From Oscillospiraceae bacterium (GTDB lineage Bacteria; Bacillota; Clostridia; Oscillospirales; Ruminococcaceae): 5,271 nt of DNA. Location of the stretch: positions 1 to 5,271 of the forward strand of contig JAFSHJ010000141.1 in assembly GCA_017440425.1 (NCBI GenBank), written 5' to 3'. The translations under genes and the position numbers were made by a program. Positions 1-5,087 of this stretch are shown in pieces; the first letter of the stretch is position 1, and each line of letters begins with the position of its first letter. The notes beneath the pieces are model-generated. The model searched no databases and was not told the origin of the DNA. It saw nothing but the letters and a program-made list of their open reading frames with translations.

Positions 1-464
1 ACCATAATAATTTTTTTGCATTGTTTTATAGCGTAGTCAAGGGCGATCCCGGTGCCGCTTTTGCGGGAGGTCGGTGCGTCTTGTTCGTTGTAGTATACTA
101 TGCAAAATTGGCTGTTATCTATCATTTCATAATTGCGTTCCACATAAGCAGCTCTCCCCGAGTTCATTATCTTTTCGGGATAATAGGTGTCTTCATAGCT
201 TTCCAATAGGTAGTTTTTATATTGCTCGCTTATATGCGGATATTCCGCCCGTACATAAACCCGTTTTATGTGCGGGTATTTTTCTTTTATTTCGGTTACG
301 GCTTCAAGACAAAGGCTGTTAAAACGGCTCTTGCTTCCAAAAAGAAAAGTGTCAACTTTTTCATCTGCGATCAGCTTTTTAATTATCTCAATAAGTTTTG
401 CTTTCAGTTCCGCGGTTTCGTTTATCGTCCTGTGACCGAAAAAACAGCATGTATTTCTCTTCAT
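1..464 (-). CDS. SLOG-superfamily (YpsA/DUF1273-like) protein, C-terminus cut by window edge
   Basis: An uninterrupted leftward reading frame of about 154 codons runs off the left edge. The N-terminus contains CCFFGHR (residues 6-12), the opening strand and GHR turn typical of YpsA/DUF1273-type SLOG proteins. Near the cut end is SGTGIALDYAIK, resembling the glycine-rich loop and following helix of the SLOG nucleotide-binding fold. In between are FLFGSKS and a strand-helix pattern consistent with a Rossmann-like domain. SLOG domains are thought to bind nucleotides or nucleotide-derived ligands, but the role of this branch is not established and I assign none. Start choice: an AAGGAG site (471-476) lies 3 bases from an ATG at 467 and 6 bases from a second ATG at 464, so 464 is preferred. 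The gene is divergent from the RHH gene and shares its AT-rich intergenic region. Base composition is AT-rich, unlike the right-hand operon, which suggests accessory DNA. Confidence 0.8.
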   Translation of the reverse strand, partial: MKRNTCCFFGHRTINETAELKAKLIEIIKKLIADEKVDTFLFGSKSRFNSLCLEAVTEIKEKYPHIKRVYVRAEYPHISEQYKNYLLESYEDTYYPEKIMNSGRAAYVERNYEMIDNSQFCIVYYNEQDAPTSRKSGTGIALDYAIKQCKKIIM

Positions 465-470
465 CATTTT

Positions 471-476
471 CTCCTT
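471..476 (-). promoter_or_regulatory. Ribosome binding site of the SLOG-family gene
   Basis: AAGGAG on the minus strand sits 3 bases before an ATG at 467 and 6 bases before an ATG at 464. The spacing favours the second ATG as the true start, shortening the protein by one methionine. Confidence 0.65.
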
Positions 477-484
477 AAAATATA

Positions 485-505
485 ATAGATATATAGTATA
501 TCTAT
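485..505. promoter_or_regulatory. Perfect 9-bp inverted repeat, candidate operator
   Basis: The arms ATAGATATA (485-493) and TATATCTAT (497-505) are exact reverse complements around a 3-base spacer. The site lies between the predicted minus-strand promoter and the start of the SLOG gene, so a bound protein would block that transcript. The TATATCTA part of the right arm recurs in direct orientation at 527-534, 30 bases away, or about three helical turns. The outer TAGA/TCTA tetramers match the subsite known for the P22 Arc repressor, whose GRSVNS motif the adjacent RHH protein shares. Binding by that protein is inference. The region is nearly pure A+T, so chance symmetry is more likely than in mixed sequence. 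Confidence 0.5.
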
Positions 506-507
506 AT

Positions 508-536
508 TTAACATTGTAGCACATAATATATCTAAA
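508..536 (+). promoter_or_regulatory. Candidate promoter of the RHH gene
   Basis: TTAACA (508-513) differs from the -35 consensus at one position. It is followed after 17 bases by TCTAAA (531-536), a four-of-six match to the -10 consensus. This would start transcription near 543, inside the 534-560 palindrome, a natural place for autorepression. A TATAAT at 544-549 is a better -10 box but has no convincing -35 at the right spacing. In sequence this AT-rich the call is tentative. Confidence 0.4.
513..521 (-). promoter_or_regulatory. Candidate extended -10 promoter of the SLOG-family gene
   Basis: On the minus strand the bases read TGC followed by TACAAT, an extended -10 element with a five-of-six hexamer. 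The -35 region upstream is weak (TTTATT-like), as is common for extended -10 promoters. Transcription would start near 506, directly at the 485-505 inverted repeat. The element overlaps the -35 box proposed for the divergent RHH gene, so the two promoters would compete or be controlled together. Confidence 0.4.
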
Positions 537-560
537 ATAAATATATAATATATTTATTTT
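534..560. promoter_or_regulatory. Perfect 13-bp inverted repeat upstream of the RHH gene, candidate operator
   Basis: The arms AAAATAAATATAT (534-546) and ATATATTTATTTT (548-560) are exact reverse complements about a single central A at 547. The repeat ends directly before the GGGGTG ribosome binding site (561-566) of the RHH gene. It could be an operator for the RHH protein overlapping the transcription start, or, if transcribed, a weak AU-only hairpin in the leader. It is made only of A and T, which raises the odds of chance symmetry, but 13 consecutive matching pairs is long. Confidence 0.5.
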
Positions 561-571
561 GGGGTGAAATT

Positions 572-772
572 ATGGCTGTCAAAAGTGTTTCTATTAGGAT
601 AGAAGAGGAAATGTTGAACAAAATTGCGTACATTGCCGATTATGAGGGAAGAAGCGTAAATAGTCAGGTGCTTGTTTTGATAAGAGAAAACATTAAAGCT
701 TTTGAGGCTGAAAACGGTGCTATTGACGGCGATATTACTCCTGCATCAAACGTAAAACCGACACGCAAATAA
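572..772 (+). CDS. Arc-like ribbon-helix-helix DNA-binding protein, 66 aa
   Basis: This is a small RHH transcriptional regulator. Residues 4-10 (KSVSIRI) form the DNA-contacting beta strand, residues about 12-24 helix A and about 28-43 helix B. The turn EGRSVNSQV (25-33) closely matches the GRSVNSE turn of phage P22 Arc. Aligning on that motif places S5, S7 and R9 at the Arc positions Q9, N11 and R13 that contact bases, so the arginine is kept. RHH proteins bind as dimers, often to repeated half-sites, and usually repress their own promoter. The polar tail after residue 47 looks disordered. The ATG at 572 is supported by GGGGTG 5 bases upstream. Two inverted repeats lie just upstream and a terminator just downstream, so the gene appears monocistronic. 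No toxin gene follows, which argues against a standard toxin-antitoxin pair. Its actual target is unknown. Confidence 0.88.
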   Translation: MAVKSVSIRIEEEMLNKIAYIADYEGRSVNSQVLVLIRENIKAFEAENGAIDGDITPASNVKPTRK

Positions 773-773
773 T

Positions 774-809
774 AAAAACTCTCTGCTTAAATTTGGCAGA
801 GAGTTTTTT
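774..809. terminator. Bidirectional rho-independent terminator
   Basis: A perfect 9-bp stem, ACTCTCTGC (778-786) with GCAGAGAGT (796-804), encloses a 9-base loop. An A run (774-777) lies before it and a T run (804-809) after it, so both strands read stem then U-tract. On the plus strand it ends the RHH transcript directly after the stop codon. On the minus strand it lies about 25 bases past the stop of the dehydrogenase at 830 and would end the five-gene operon. Confidence 0.9.
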
Positions 810-829
810 GTTGTTTTTATGCGGTGCGG

Positions 830-1795
830 TTATGCCATGGTCTTCAGCATTTCTGCGGTAACCTCAAAGCGGCAGGGCTTATTTTGGGTGAAGCTTTGAT
901 ATTCTTCACGCATATAATCTGCCATTCTCTGCACTTCGTCTCCGCTGCTGCCGGCAATGTGCGGGGTGAGGATGCAGTTGTCCAGTTTGTAAAAACCGCT
1001 GTCGGGTACGGGCGGCTCGGGGGCGGTAACGTCCAGGATGGCGGTGAGATCGGGACGTGCGGAGAGCACCGCAATGAGGTCATCCTCCACCACCTGAGCG
1101 CCACGTCCGGTGTTTATAAATGTGGCATAGGGCCTCATAAGTGCGAAAAGCTCGCCGTTCAGCATGCCGACAGTCTGTTCGTTGTTGGCAAGGTGGTTGG
1201 AGACCACGCTGCACTCGCTGAAAAGTGTGGGGAGCGAAACTTTTGTCACTCCCAGCTCAGCGGCTTTTTCGTCGGAGAGGAAGGGGTCAAATGCCAAAAC
1301 CTCCAGCTTGTATGCTTTCAGCATCTTCGCAACAAGAGTTCCGATCATTCCAACGCCGATGATTCCGATTTTTGTACCGTAGTTTCCGCAGAATTTTCCG
1401 CGTGCATCCAGTGCCTTGTCACGTTTTCCCGCAGAGGCAAGGGGTGCGGTTTTGAAAAAGCCTTTGTTGGCGAGAACTATCTGTGCAACGTTGTATTCCG
1501 CAACGGGAACGGCATTTGCCGCCCATGCGCTGAAAATTTTTACACCGCATTCAATAAAGGGGTGAGCAAAGGCCTGCACGCTGCCTGCGGCATAAAAAAC
1601 CGCCTTAAGGCTTGGCAGAATGCTGCGTATCTCATCGCAGGAGAAGGCCGGCATTCCCCAGGAGGAGAAGATGTATTCGGTGTCGGCAAAGTCTTCGGGA
1701 CGGGACAGCAGGTCGTTTTTGCAGAAAACCTGCTCATCCGTGCCGTAAACACGTCTCAATTCGGATTCCGCATCGGATAAAAATATAGTTTTCAT
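830..1795 (-). CDS. D-2-hydroxyacid dehydrogenase (NAD-dependent)
   Basis: This 321-residue protein has the usual length and layout of the D-isomer-specific 2-hydroxyacid dehydrogenases, which interconvert 2-oxoacids and D-2-hydroxyacids in the cytoplasm. The central nucleotide-binding domain carries GVGMIG (147-152) and an acidic residue at the end of the second strand (D170), favouring NAD over NADP. The catalytic set is visible: R231 in NTGRGAQVVE, E260 in APEPP, and H279 in TPHIAGS. The segment NAVPVAEYNVAQIVLA (94-109) is characteristic of a subfamily I associate with sugar-utilisation loci. It is the last gene of the operon. Its ATG shares one base with the TGA of the preceding isomerase gene (TGATG), and an AGGAG lies 10 bases upstream, indicating translational coupling. 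The substrate cannot be deduced; glyoxylate, hydroxypyruvate or a sugar-derived 2-oxoacid are all possible. Confidence 0.9.
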   Translation of the reverse strand: MKTIFLSDAESELRRVYGTDEQVFCKNDLLSRPEDFADTEYIFSSWGMPAFSCDEIRSILPSLKAVFYAAGSVQAFAHPFIECGVKIFSAWAANAVPVAEYNVAQIVLANKGFFKTAPLASAGKRDKALDARGKFCGNYGTKIGIIGVGMIGTLVAKMLKAYKLEVLAFDPFLSDEKAAELGVTKVSLPTLFSECSVVSNHLANNEQTVGMLNGELFALMRPYATFINTGRGAQVVEDDLIAVLSARPDLTAILDVTAPEPPVPDSGFYKLDNCILTPHIAGSSGDEVQRMADYMREEYQSFTQNKPCRFEVTAEMLKTMA

Positions 1796-2562
1796 CAGCG
1801 TTCAGCTCCTGTAATATCAAAAAGTGCGGCGGCTTCACGGGGAAGCGTTTCAATTTTGCCGTCGGGCATAAATTCCAGCAAAAGAGTTTTGTCTTTGTCG
1901 AAGCAGCCAAGATATTCTCGCCAGATGTGTGCTCCGTCAGCGAGAGGGAACATATCGGTGCCGCCCTGAGCGTTGCCTTTCCAGTTGAACACGTGCAGAT
2001 GTTCGGTGAAGGGTGCCAGCAGTGCGGCAGCACGGAGGTTTTCCTCATTGGAGCGGTGTTGGTTGGGCTGCCAATACATTTTAAAATTTTGGGAATCCAC
2101 CGCCTGCATCAGTTCAAGAGATGACTCTTTGGTGTTGGTGCAGGTGTTGTTGTGGCACTCCATGCAAAGGGTGACGTCAAATTGCTCCGCAATTTTTGCG
2201 GCACGGCGGCATTGCTCAAACAAATCGGCTTTTTCTTCGGGAGAATAGTCCTGACTGTTTTTGTTGCCGCACCAAAGGCGCAGAATGCTTGTGCCAAGCA
2301 TTTTTGCGGCGGAGATATATCTCGTCAGTTCGTCGATGGGGGTCACACCGAGACGGAAATAGGTGCCGTAGGCGCAGCAGACAATGCCAAACTCCTGCTG
2401 AAGGCGGACGATCTCATTAAGTTTTTGTACATCGTCGGCGGGAGCGTGGATATCGCTGCCCCATTCGATGTGTGTGAGTCCCGCCGCCTTCATTGCAGCG
2501 AGGATCTCTGCAGGGGAATGCTCACGAAAAGAGACGGAGACAAGTCCGAGAGAATAACTCAT
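1795..2562 (-). CDS. Sugar phosphate isomerase/epimerase-like TIM-barrel protein
   Basis: This 255-residue protein belongs to the xylose-isomerase-like TIM-barrel (AP endonuclease family 2) superfamily, which includes sugar and inosose isomerases, epimerases and dehydratases that usually need a divalent metal. Strand-end motifs run in order: HIEWGSDIHAP (31-41), CAYGTYFRLG (63-72), LRLWCGN (94-100), LCMECHNN (132-139), MYWQPNQH (162-169), HLHVFNWKG (188-196) and LLLEF (227-231). E135, H190 and E230 are the likeliest metal ligands; the position often held by D or H in relatives seems to be Q165 or N167, so metal coordination may differ. There is no signal peptide. The start is 18 bases after the stop of the flavoprotein gene, with a modest AGG-rich site before it. 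3-Dehydroshikimate dehydratases and C-glycoside-cleaving enzyme subunits share this fold, so isomerase activity is not certain. Confidence 0.85.
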   Translation of the reverse strand: MSYSLGLVSVSFREHSPAEILAAMKAAGLTHIEWGSDIHAPADDVQKLNEIVRLQQEFGIVCCAYGTYFRLGVTPIDELTRYISAAKMLGTSILRLWCGNKNSQDYSPEEKADLFEQCRRAAKIAEQFDVTLCMECHNNTCTNTKESSLELMQAVDSQNFKMYWQPNQHRSNEENLRAAALLAPFTEHLHVFNWKGNAQGGTDMFPLADGAHIWREYLGCFDKDKTLLLEFMPDGKIETLPREAAALFDITGAER

Positions 2563-2580
2563 GCAAGCACCTGCCTTTCT

Positions 2581-4347
2581 TTAAAAAATGTTTTTGTTTT
2601 GGCGGTATCCACGCCAGATATTTTCAAAAAAGTCGTTGTTTTCCGGGAGGGGGCGCACATTGCGGAGGGAGCAGACAAATCCGGCCTTTGTAAGCTGGGT
2701 CTCCTGCACCTTGGTGGGATCGGATTTTTCCGCATCCAGCATAGCTGTGAGCACAGCTGACTGTGTGACGAGAATATCACGCAGCTTGTAGTATTGCGGC
2801 TGTGCGGAACAGATGCCGCAGCCGAGAGAGTCAAGCTCCTCTTTCACTTGGGCAAGAGCTGCCTGCATTGCGGTTTTGTCGCGGACAGCGGCGGCGCAGG
2901 CGCTCATTCGGCGCTGTGCCTTTGCGGTGAGCTCATCGAGAGAGGAAAAAACACGGAGCTCATCGGTTTTGCCGTTGATGAGTGCTTCAAACTCGCCGAT
3001 GGAAATGAGGTGCGAGGGGTGTGCGGCAATATACTGTGCGGCACGCAGCGAGCCGACCTGACCCGCATTCAGCGCAGAGCCGCCGGGACGGGAGATGCCG
3101 TGGGTGCCTGCGCACTCACCTGCCGCAAAAAGTCCTTTAACGGAGCTCTGCCACCACATATCCACGGCAATTCCGCCGTTGTGGTGCTGTGCGCAAAGGG
3201 CAATTTCAAGATATTCCCGTGAGATATCCACACCCTTGCTGCGGTAGAGCCGGATGGCGGGAGCATTCATCTTTTCAAGGCGCTGAATGGGTGTGCCGAA
3301 GGTGACTTCCGCATTTTTAAGATAGCCGAAAGTCTCCGCCGACAGTTTGTTGTATTCGATCTCTTCAAGTCCGAAGGGATTTTTGGTGAAATCGAGATAA
3401 ACTTTTCTGCCAAGGGTCACCCGTTCACGGTAGACGAGCAGATCGATGACGGAAGAGCCGTTTTCTGCCTTTTGGGGGTCAAAGGGCCATTGATAGCCTT
3501 TGAGGAAAAGCGTGGAAAGCGCCGTATATTCATCGGGATAGTGCTCGAGCAAAAATTCGTGCTCGGTGCCGTCGGCATCCAGCGAGACAAGGCGGGGCAG
3601 CACCTGCATATAGCTGCCGGAAACGTTCCAGTGTGGAGAGACAGAGGCAAGACCGTATTGCCAAAAGGCGAGGTTTTGTGCCTTTGCACCTGCCAGCAGG
3701 GCAAGTGCCGTGGAACCGGTGTGTCCCACAGGATAGACGCTGTCGGCATAGATCCCGGCAGGACCGCCGGTGCAAAGCATCACGTCGCCGCAGCGGAAAG
3801 CTGCAAATTCACCGCTGTTTTTATCAAGGCACAGCACACCGCAAACGGTATCGTCTTTTTTGAGTATCTCGACGGCGAGAAGTCCGTCAAAGATATCGGC
3901 GCCGAGTCGGGCAGCCTCTTTCTGCAGCGCCTCGGTCATGAATTTGGAGGTCAGCGGACCTGCGCTGGTGGCACGGGCATAGGGGTCGTGGTCGGTTTTG
4001 TAGCCAACGTATTCTCCGTAGCGGTTGGTGGGGAAAGCCACACCCAGCTCGCAGAGATGCATAAAACAACGCACGGAAAGAGCCGCCTCGCAAAGGGCGT
4101 TGTCGCCGTCCACACAGCCGCCGTCAAAAAGGTTTTGCGCCATTTTTGCAACGCTGTCGGGAGCATCGCCGCCCAGACCCAGCTTGTAATAGGTCTGCTT
4201 GTCGCTGCCGGTGTTGCGGGAGGTGCCGCAGCTTACACCCTCGGTGATGAGCGCCGCGTTCACACCCTCCTGCTTAAGGCGGCAGATGGCGTTATATCCC
4301 GCTGCACCGCTGCCGATAACAATGGCATCGTAGCTGTATATCTTCAT
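2581..4347 (-). CDS. FAD-binding fumarate reductase/SdhA-like flavoprotein
   Basis: The 588-residue product is a soluble flavoprotein of the FAD_binding_2 (fumarate reductase, succinate dehydrogenase, L-aspartate oxidase) superfamily. It begins with a dinucleotide-binding strand and GSGAAG (12-17), followed by TSRNTGS (42-48) near the flavin. HTGSTALALLAGAKA (209-223) is the family's substrate-side helix. A capping domain follows, then HHNGGIAVD (388-396), GLFAAGECAGTHG (405-417) and R420 in SRPGGSALNAGQ. The histidine and arginine fit the family's substrate-binding residues. A helical C-terminal region (about 465-545) resembles the SdhA C-terminal domain but lacks its usual ESRGxHxRxD motif. 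No Tat or Sec signal and no heme motif are present, so it acts in the cytoplasm. The ATG at 4347 is chosen because it has AGGAGG 5 bases upstream and overlaps the preceding TGA. An upstream in-frame ATG at 4431 would add 28 residues of implausible sequence inside the SDR gene. The substrate is unknown. Confidence 0.9.
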   Translation of the reverse strand: MKIYSYDAIVIGSGAAGYNAICRLKQEGVNAALITEGVSCGTSRNTGSDKQTYYKLGLGGDAPDSVAKMAQNLFDGGCVDGDNALCEAALSVRCFMHLCELGVAFPTNRYGEYVGYKTDHDPYARATSAGPLTSKFMTEALQKEAARLGADIFDGLLAVEILKKDDTVCGVLCLDKNSGEFAAFRCGDVMLCTGGPAGIYADSVYPVGHTGSTALALLAGAKAQNLAFWQYGLASVSPHWNVSGSYMQVLPRLVSLDADGTEHEFLLEHYPDEYTALSTLFLKGYQWPFDPQKAENGSSVIDLLVYRERVTLGRKVYLDFTKNPFGLEEIEYNKLSAETFGYLKNAEVTFGTPIQRLEKMNAPAIRLYRSKGVDISREYLEIALCAQHHNGGIAVDMWWQSSVKGLFAAGECAGTHGISRPGGSALNAGQVGSLRAAQYIAAHPSHLISIGEFEALINGKTDELRVFSSLDELTAKAQRRMSACAAAVRDKTAMQAALAQVKEELDSLGCGICSAQPQYYKLRDILVTQSAVLTAMLDAEKSDPTKVQETQLTKAGFVCSLRNVRPLPENNDFFENIWRGYRQNKNIF

Positions 4348-5087
4348 CACAGCCTCCTCATATGGAAGCCGCCGTCCACGTTGACAGCCTGTCCCGTCAC
4401 ATAGGGAAGAGCGCCGCTGCAGAGTGCCCAAACGGCATTTGCAATGTCTTCCGGCTGTCCCCAGCGTTTGAAGGGCAGCAGTCCGCCGTCGATGAGAGCG
4501 TCGTATTTGTCCTTCACCTTGTCGGTCATGTCGGTGGCAATGATGCCGGGGCGCACCTCGTTGACGGGTATGGCGTATTCCGCAAGGCGGTCGGCAAAAA
4601 GCGTGGTTATCATGGACATTCCTGCCTTGGAGATGCAGTATTCCCCTCTGTTGACAGAGCTTGTGTAGGCGGAAAGAGAGGAGATGTTGCAGATGTAGCC
4701 CCGTGCGCCATTTTCAACTTCGTTTCCGATCATCTTTTTGGCGGCAAGCTGGGTGAGGAACATTGCGCCCTTTGTGTTGATATCCATTACGTAGTCATAG
4801 CTCTCTTCGGTCATATCCAGCAGGTCGCTGCGGACTTTCGGGGCAACGCCTGCCACGTTGACAAGGACGTCGATTTTATCCGCAAGCGCCACAAAGCGTC
4901 TGCGGTCTGCATCAACGGAGACATCGCCGCTGATATATTTAAAATTGGGGTGGGAGAAAAGCGTGTTTTCGGGGTCTGCCTCTCTGCGGCTCATTCCGCA
5001 GACAGTATAACCCTCGCTTAAAAATTTTTCGGCAACAGCCTTGCCGATACCGCTGTAAGCGCCGGTGACCAATGCAGTTTTCATCAT
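4347..5087 (-). CDS. Short-chain dehydrogenase/reductase (SDR), FabG-like
   Basis: This 246-residue classical SDR carries out NAD(P)-dependent carbonyl/alcohol interconversion. It shows TGAYSGIG (8-15) for cofactor binding, NVAG (77-80), and the full catalytic tetrad N104, S137, Y150 and K154 (YCISK). It also has the RPGIIATDM segment (179-187) and the C-terminal GQAVNVDGG (232-240). Arginines R34-R35 after the second strand suggest a preference for NADPH. The length is normal for the family, and FabG-type names are common for such proteins, but the operon context argues against fatty acid synthesis. The start is either the ATG at 5087, 6 bases after GGAGG, or the adjacent ATG at 5084; the first overlaps the upstream gene by ATGA, the second by TGATG. 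Its last codons also form the ribosome binding site of the next gene. Confidence 0.92.
   Translation of the reverse strand: MMKTALVTGAYSGIGKAVAEKFLSEGYTVCGMSRREADPENTLFSHPNFKYISGDVSVDADRRRFVALADKIDVLVNVAGVAPKVRSDLLDMTEESYDYVMDINTKGAMFLTQLAAKKMIGNEVENGARGYICNISSLSAYTSSVNRGEYCISKAGMSMITTLFADRLAEYAIPVNEVRPGIIATDMTDKVKDKYDALIDGGLLPFKRWGQPEDIANAVWALCSGALPYVTGQAVNVDGGFHMRRL
4353..4358 (-). promoter_or_regulatory. Ribosome binding site of the flavoprotein gene, inside the SDR coding sequence
   Basis: A perfect AGGAGG, 5 bases before the ATG at 4347, is formed by the two in-frame AGG arginine codons (R244, R245) at the end of the SDR. It fixes the flavoprotein start at 4347 and couples the translation of the two genes. 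Confidence 0.85.

Noticed and set aside
21..485. Three overlapping plus-strand open frames
   Set aside because: All are shadows of the minus-strand SLOG-family gene, which has a strong ribosome binding site and recognisable motifs.
544..549. Perfect TATAAT as the -10 box of the RHH gene
   Set aside because: The hexamer 17 bases upstream does not resemble a -35 box and there is no TGn extension. In sequence made almost only of A and T a chance match is expected. It is kept only as an alternative.
572..772. RHH protein as the antitoxin of a toxin-antitoxin pair
   Set aside because: A strong terminator follows directly and no toxin-like gene is adjacent on the same strand. The divergent neighbour is a SLOG protein, not a known toxin.
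824..1780. Long plus-strand open frame of 318 codons
   Set aside because: It is antisense to the 2-hydroxyacid dehydrogenase, which has a complete set of family motifs. The plus-strand translation shows no recognisable domain.
2152..2760. Plus-strand open frame of 202 codons
   Set aside because: It lies antisense across the junction of the isomerase and flavoprotein genes, with no family motifs.
3472..4404. Long plus-strand open frame of 310 codons
   Set aside because: It is antisense to the FAD flavoprotein and an artefact of its codon composition; it is glycine/alanine-rich without a coherent fold.
4348..4431. Upstream in-frame start of the flavoprotein at 4431
   Set aside because: It would add 28 residues unlike any flavoprotein N-terminus and overlap the SDR by over 80 bases, whereas the ATG at 4347 has a perfect AGGAGG and begins just before the FAD-binding strand.
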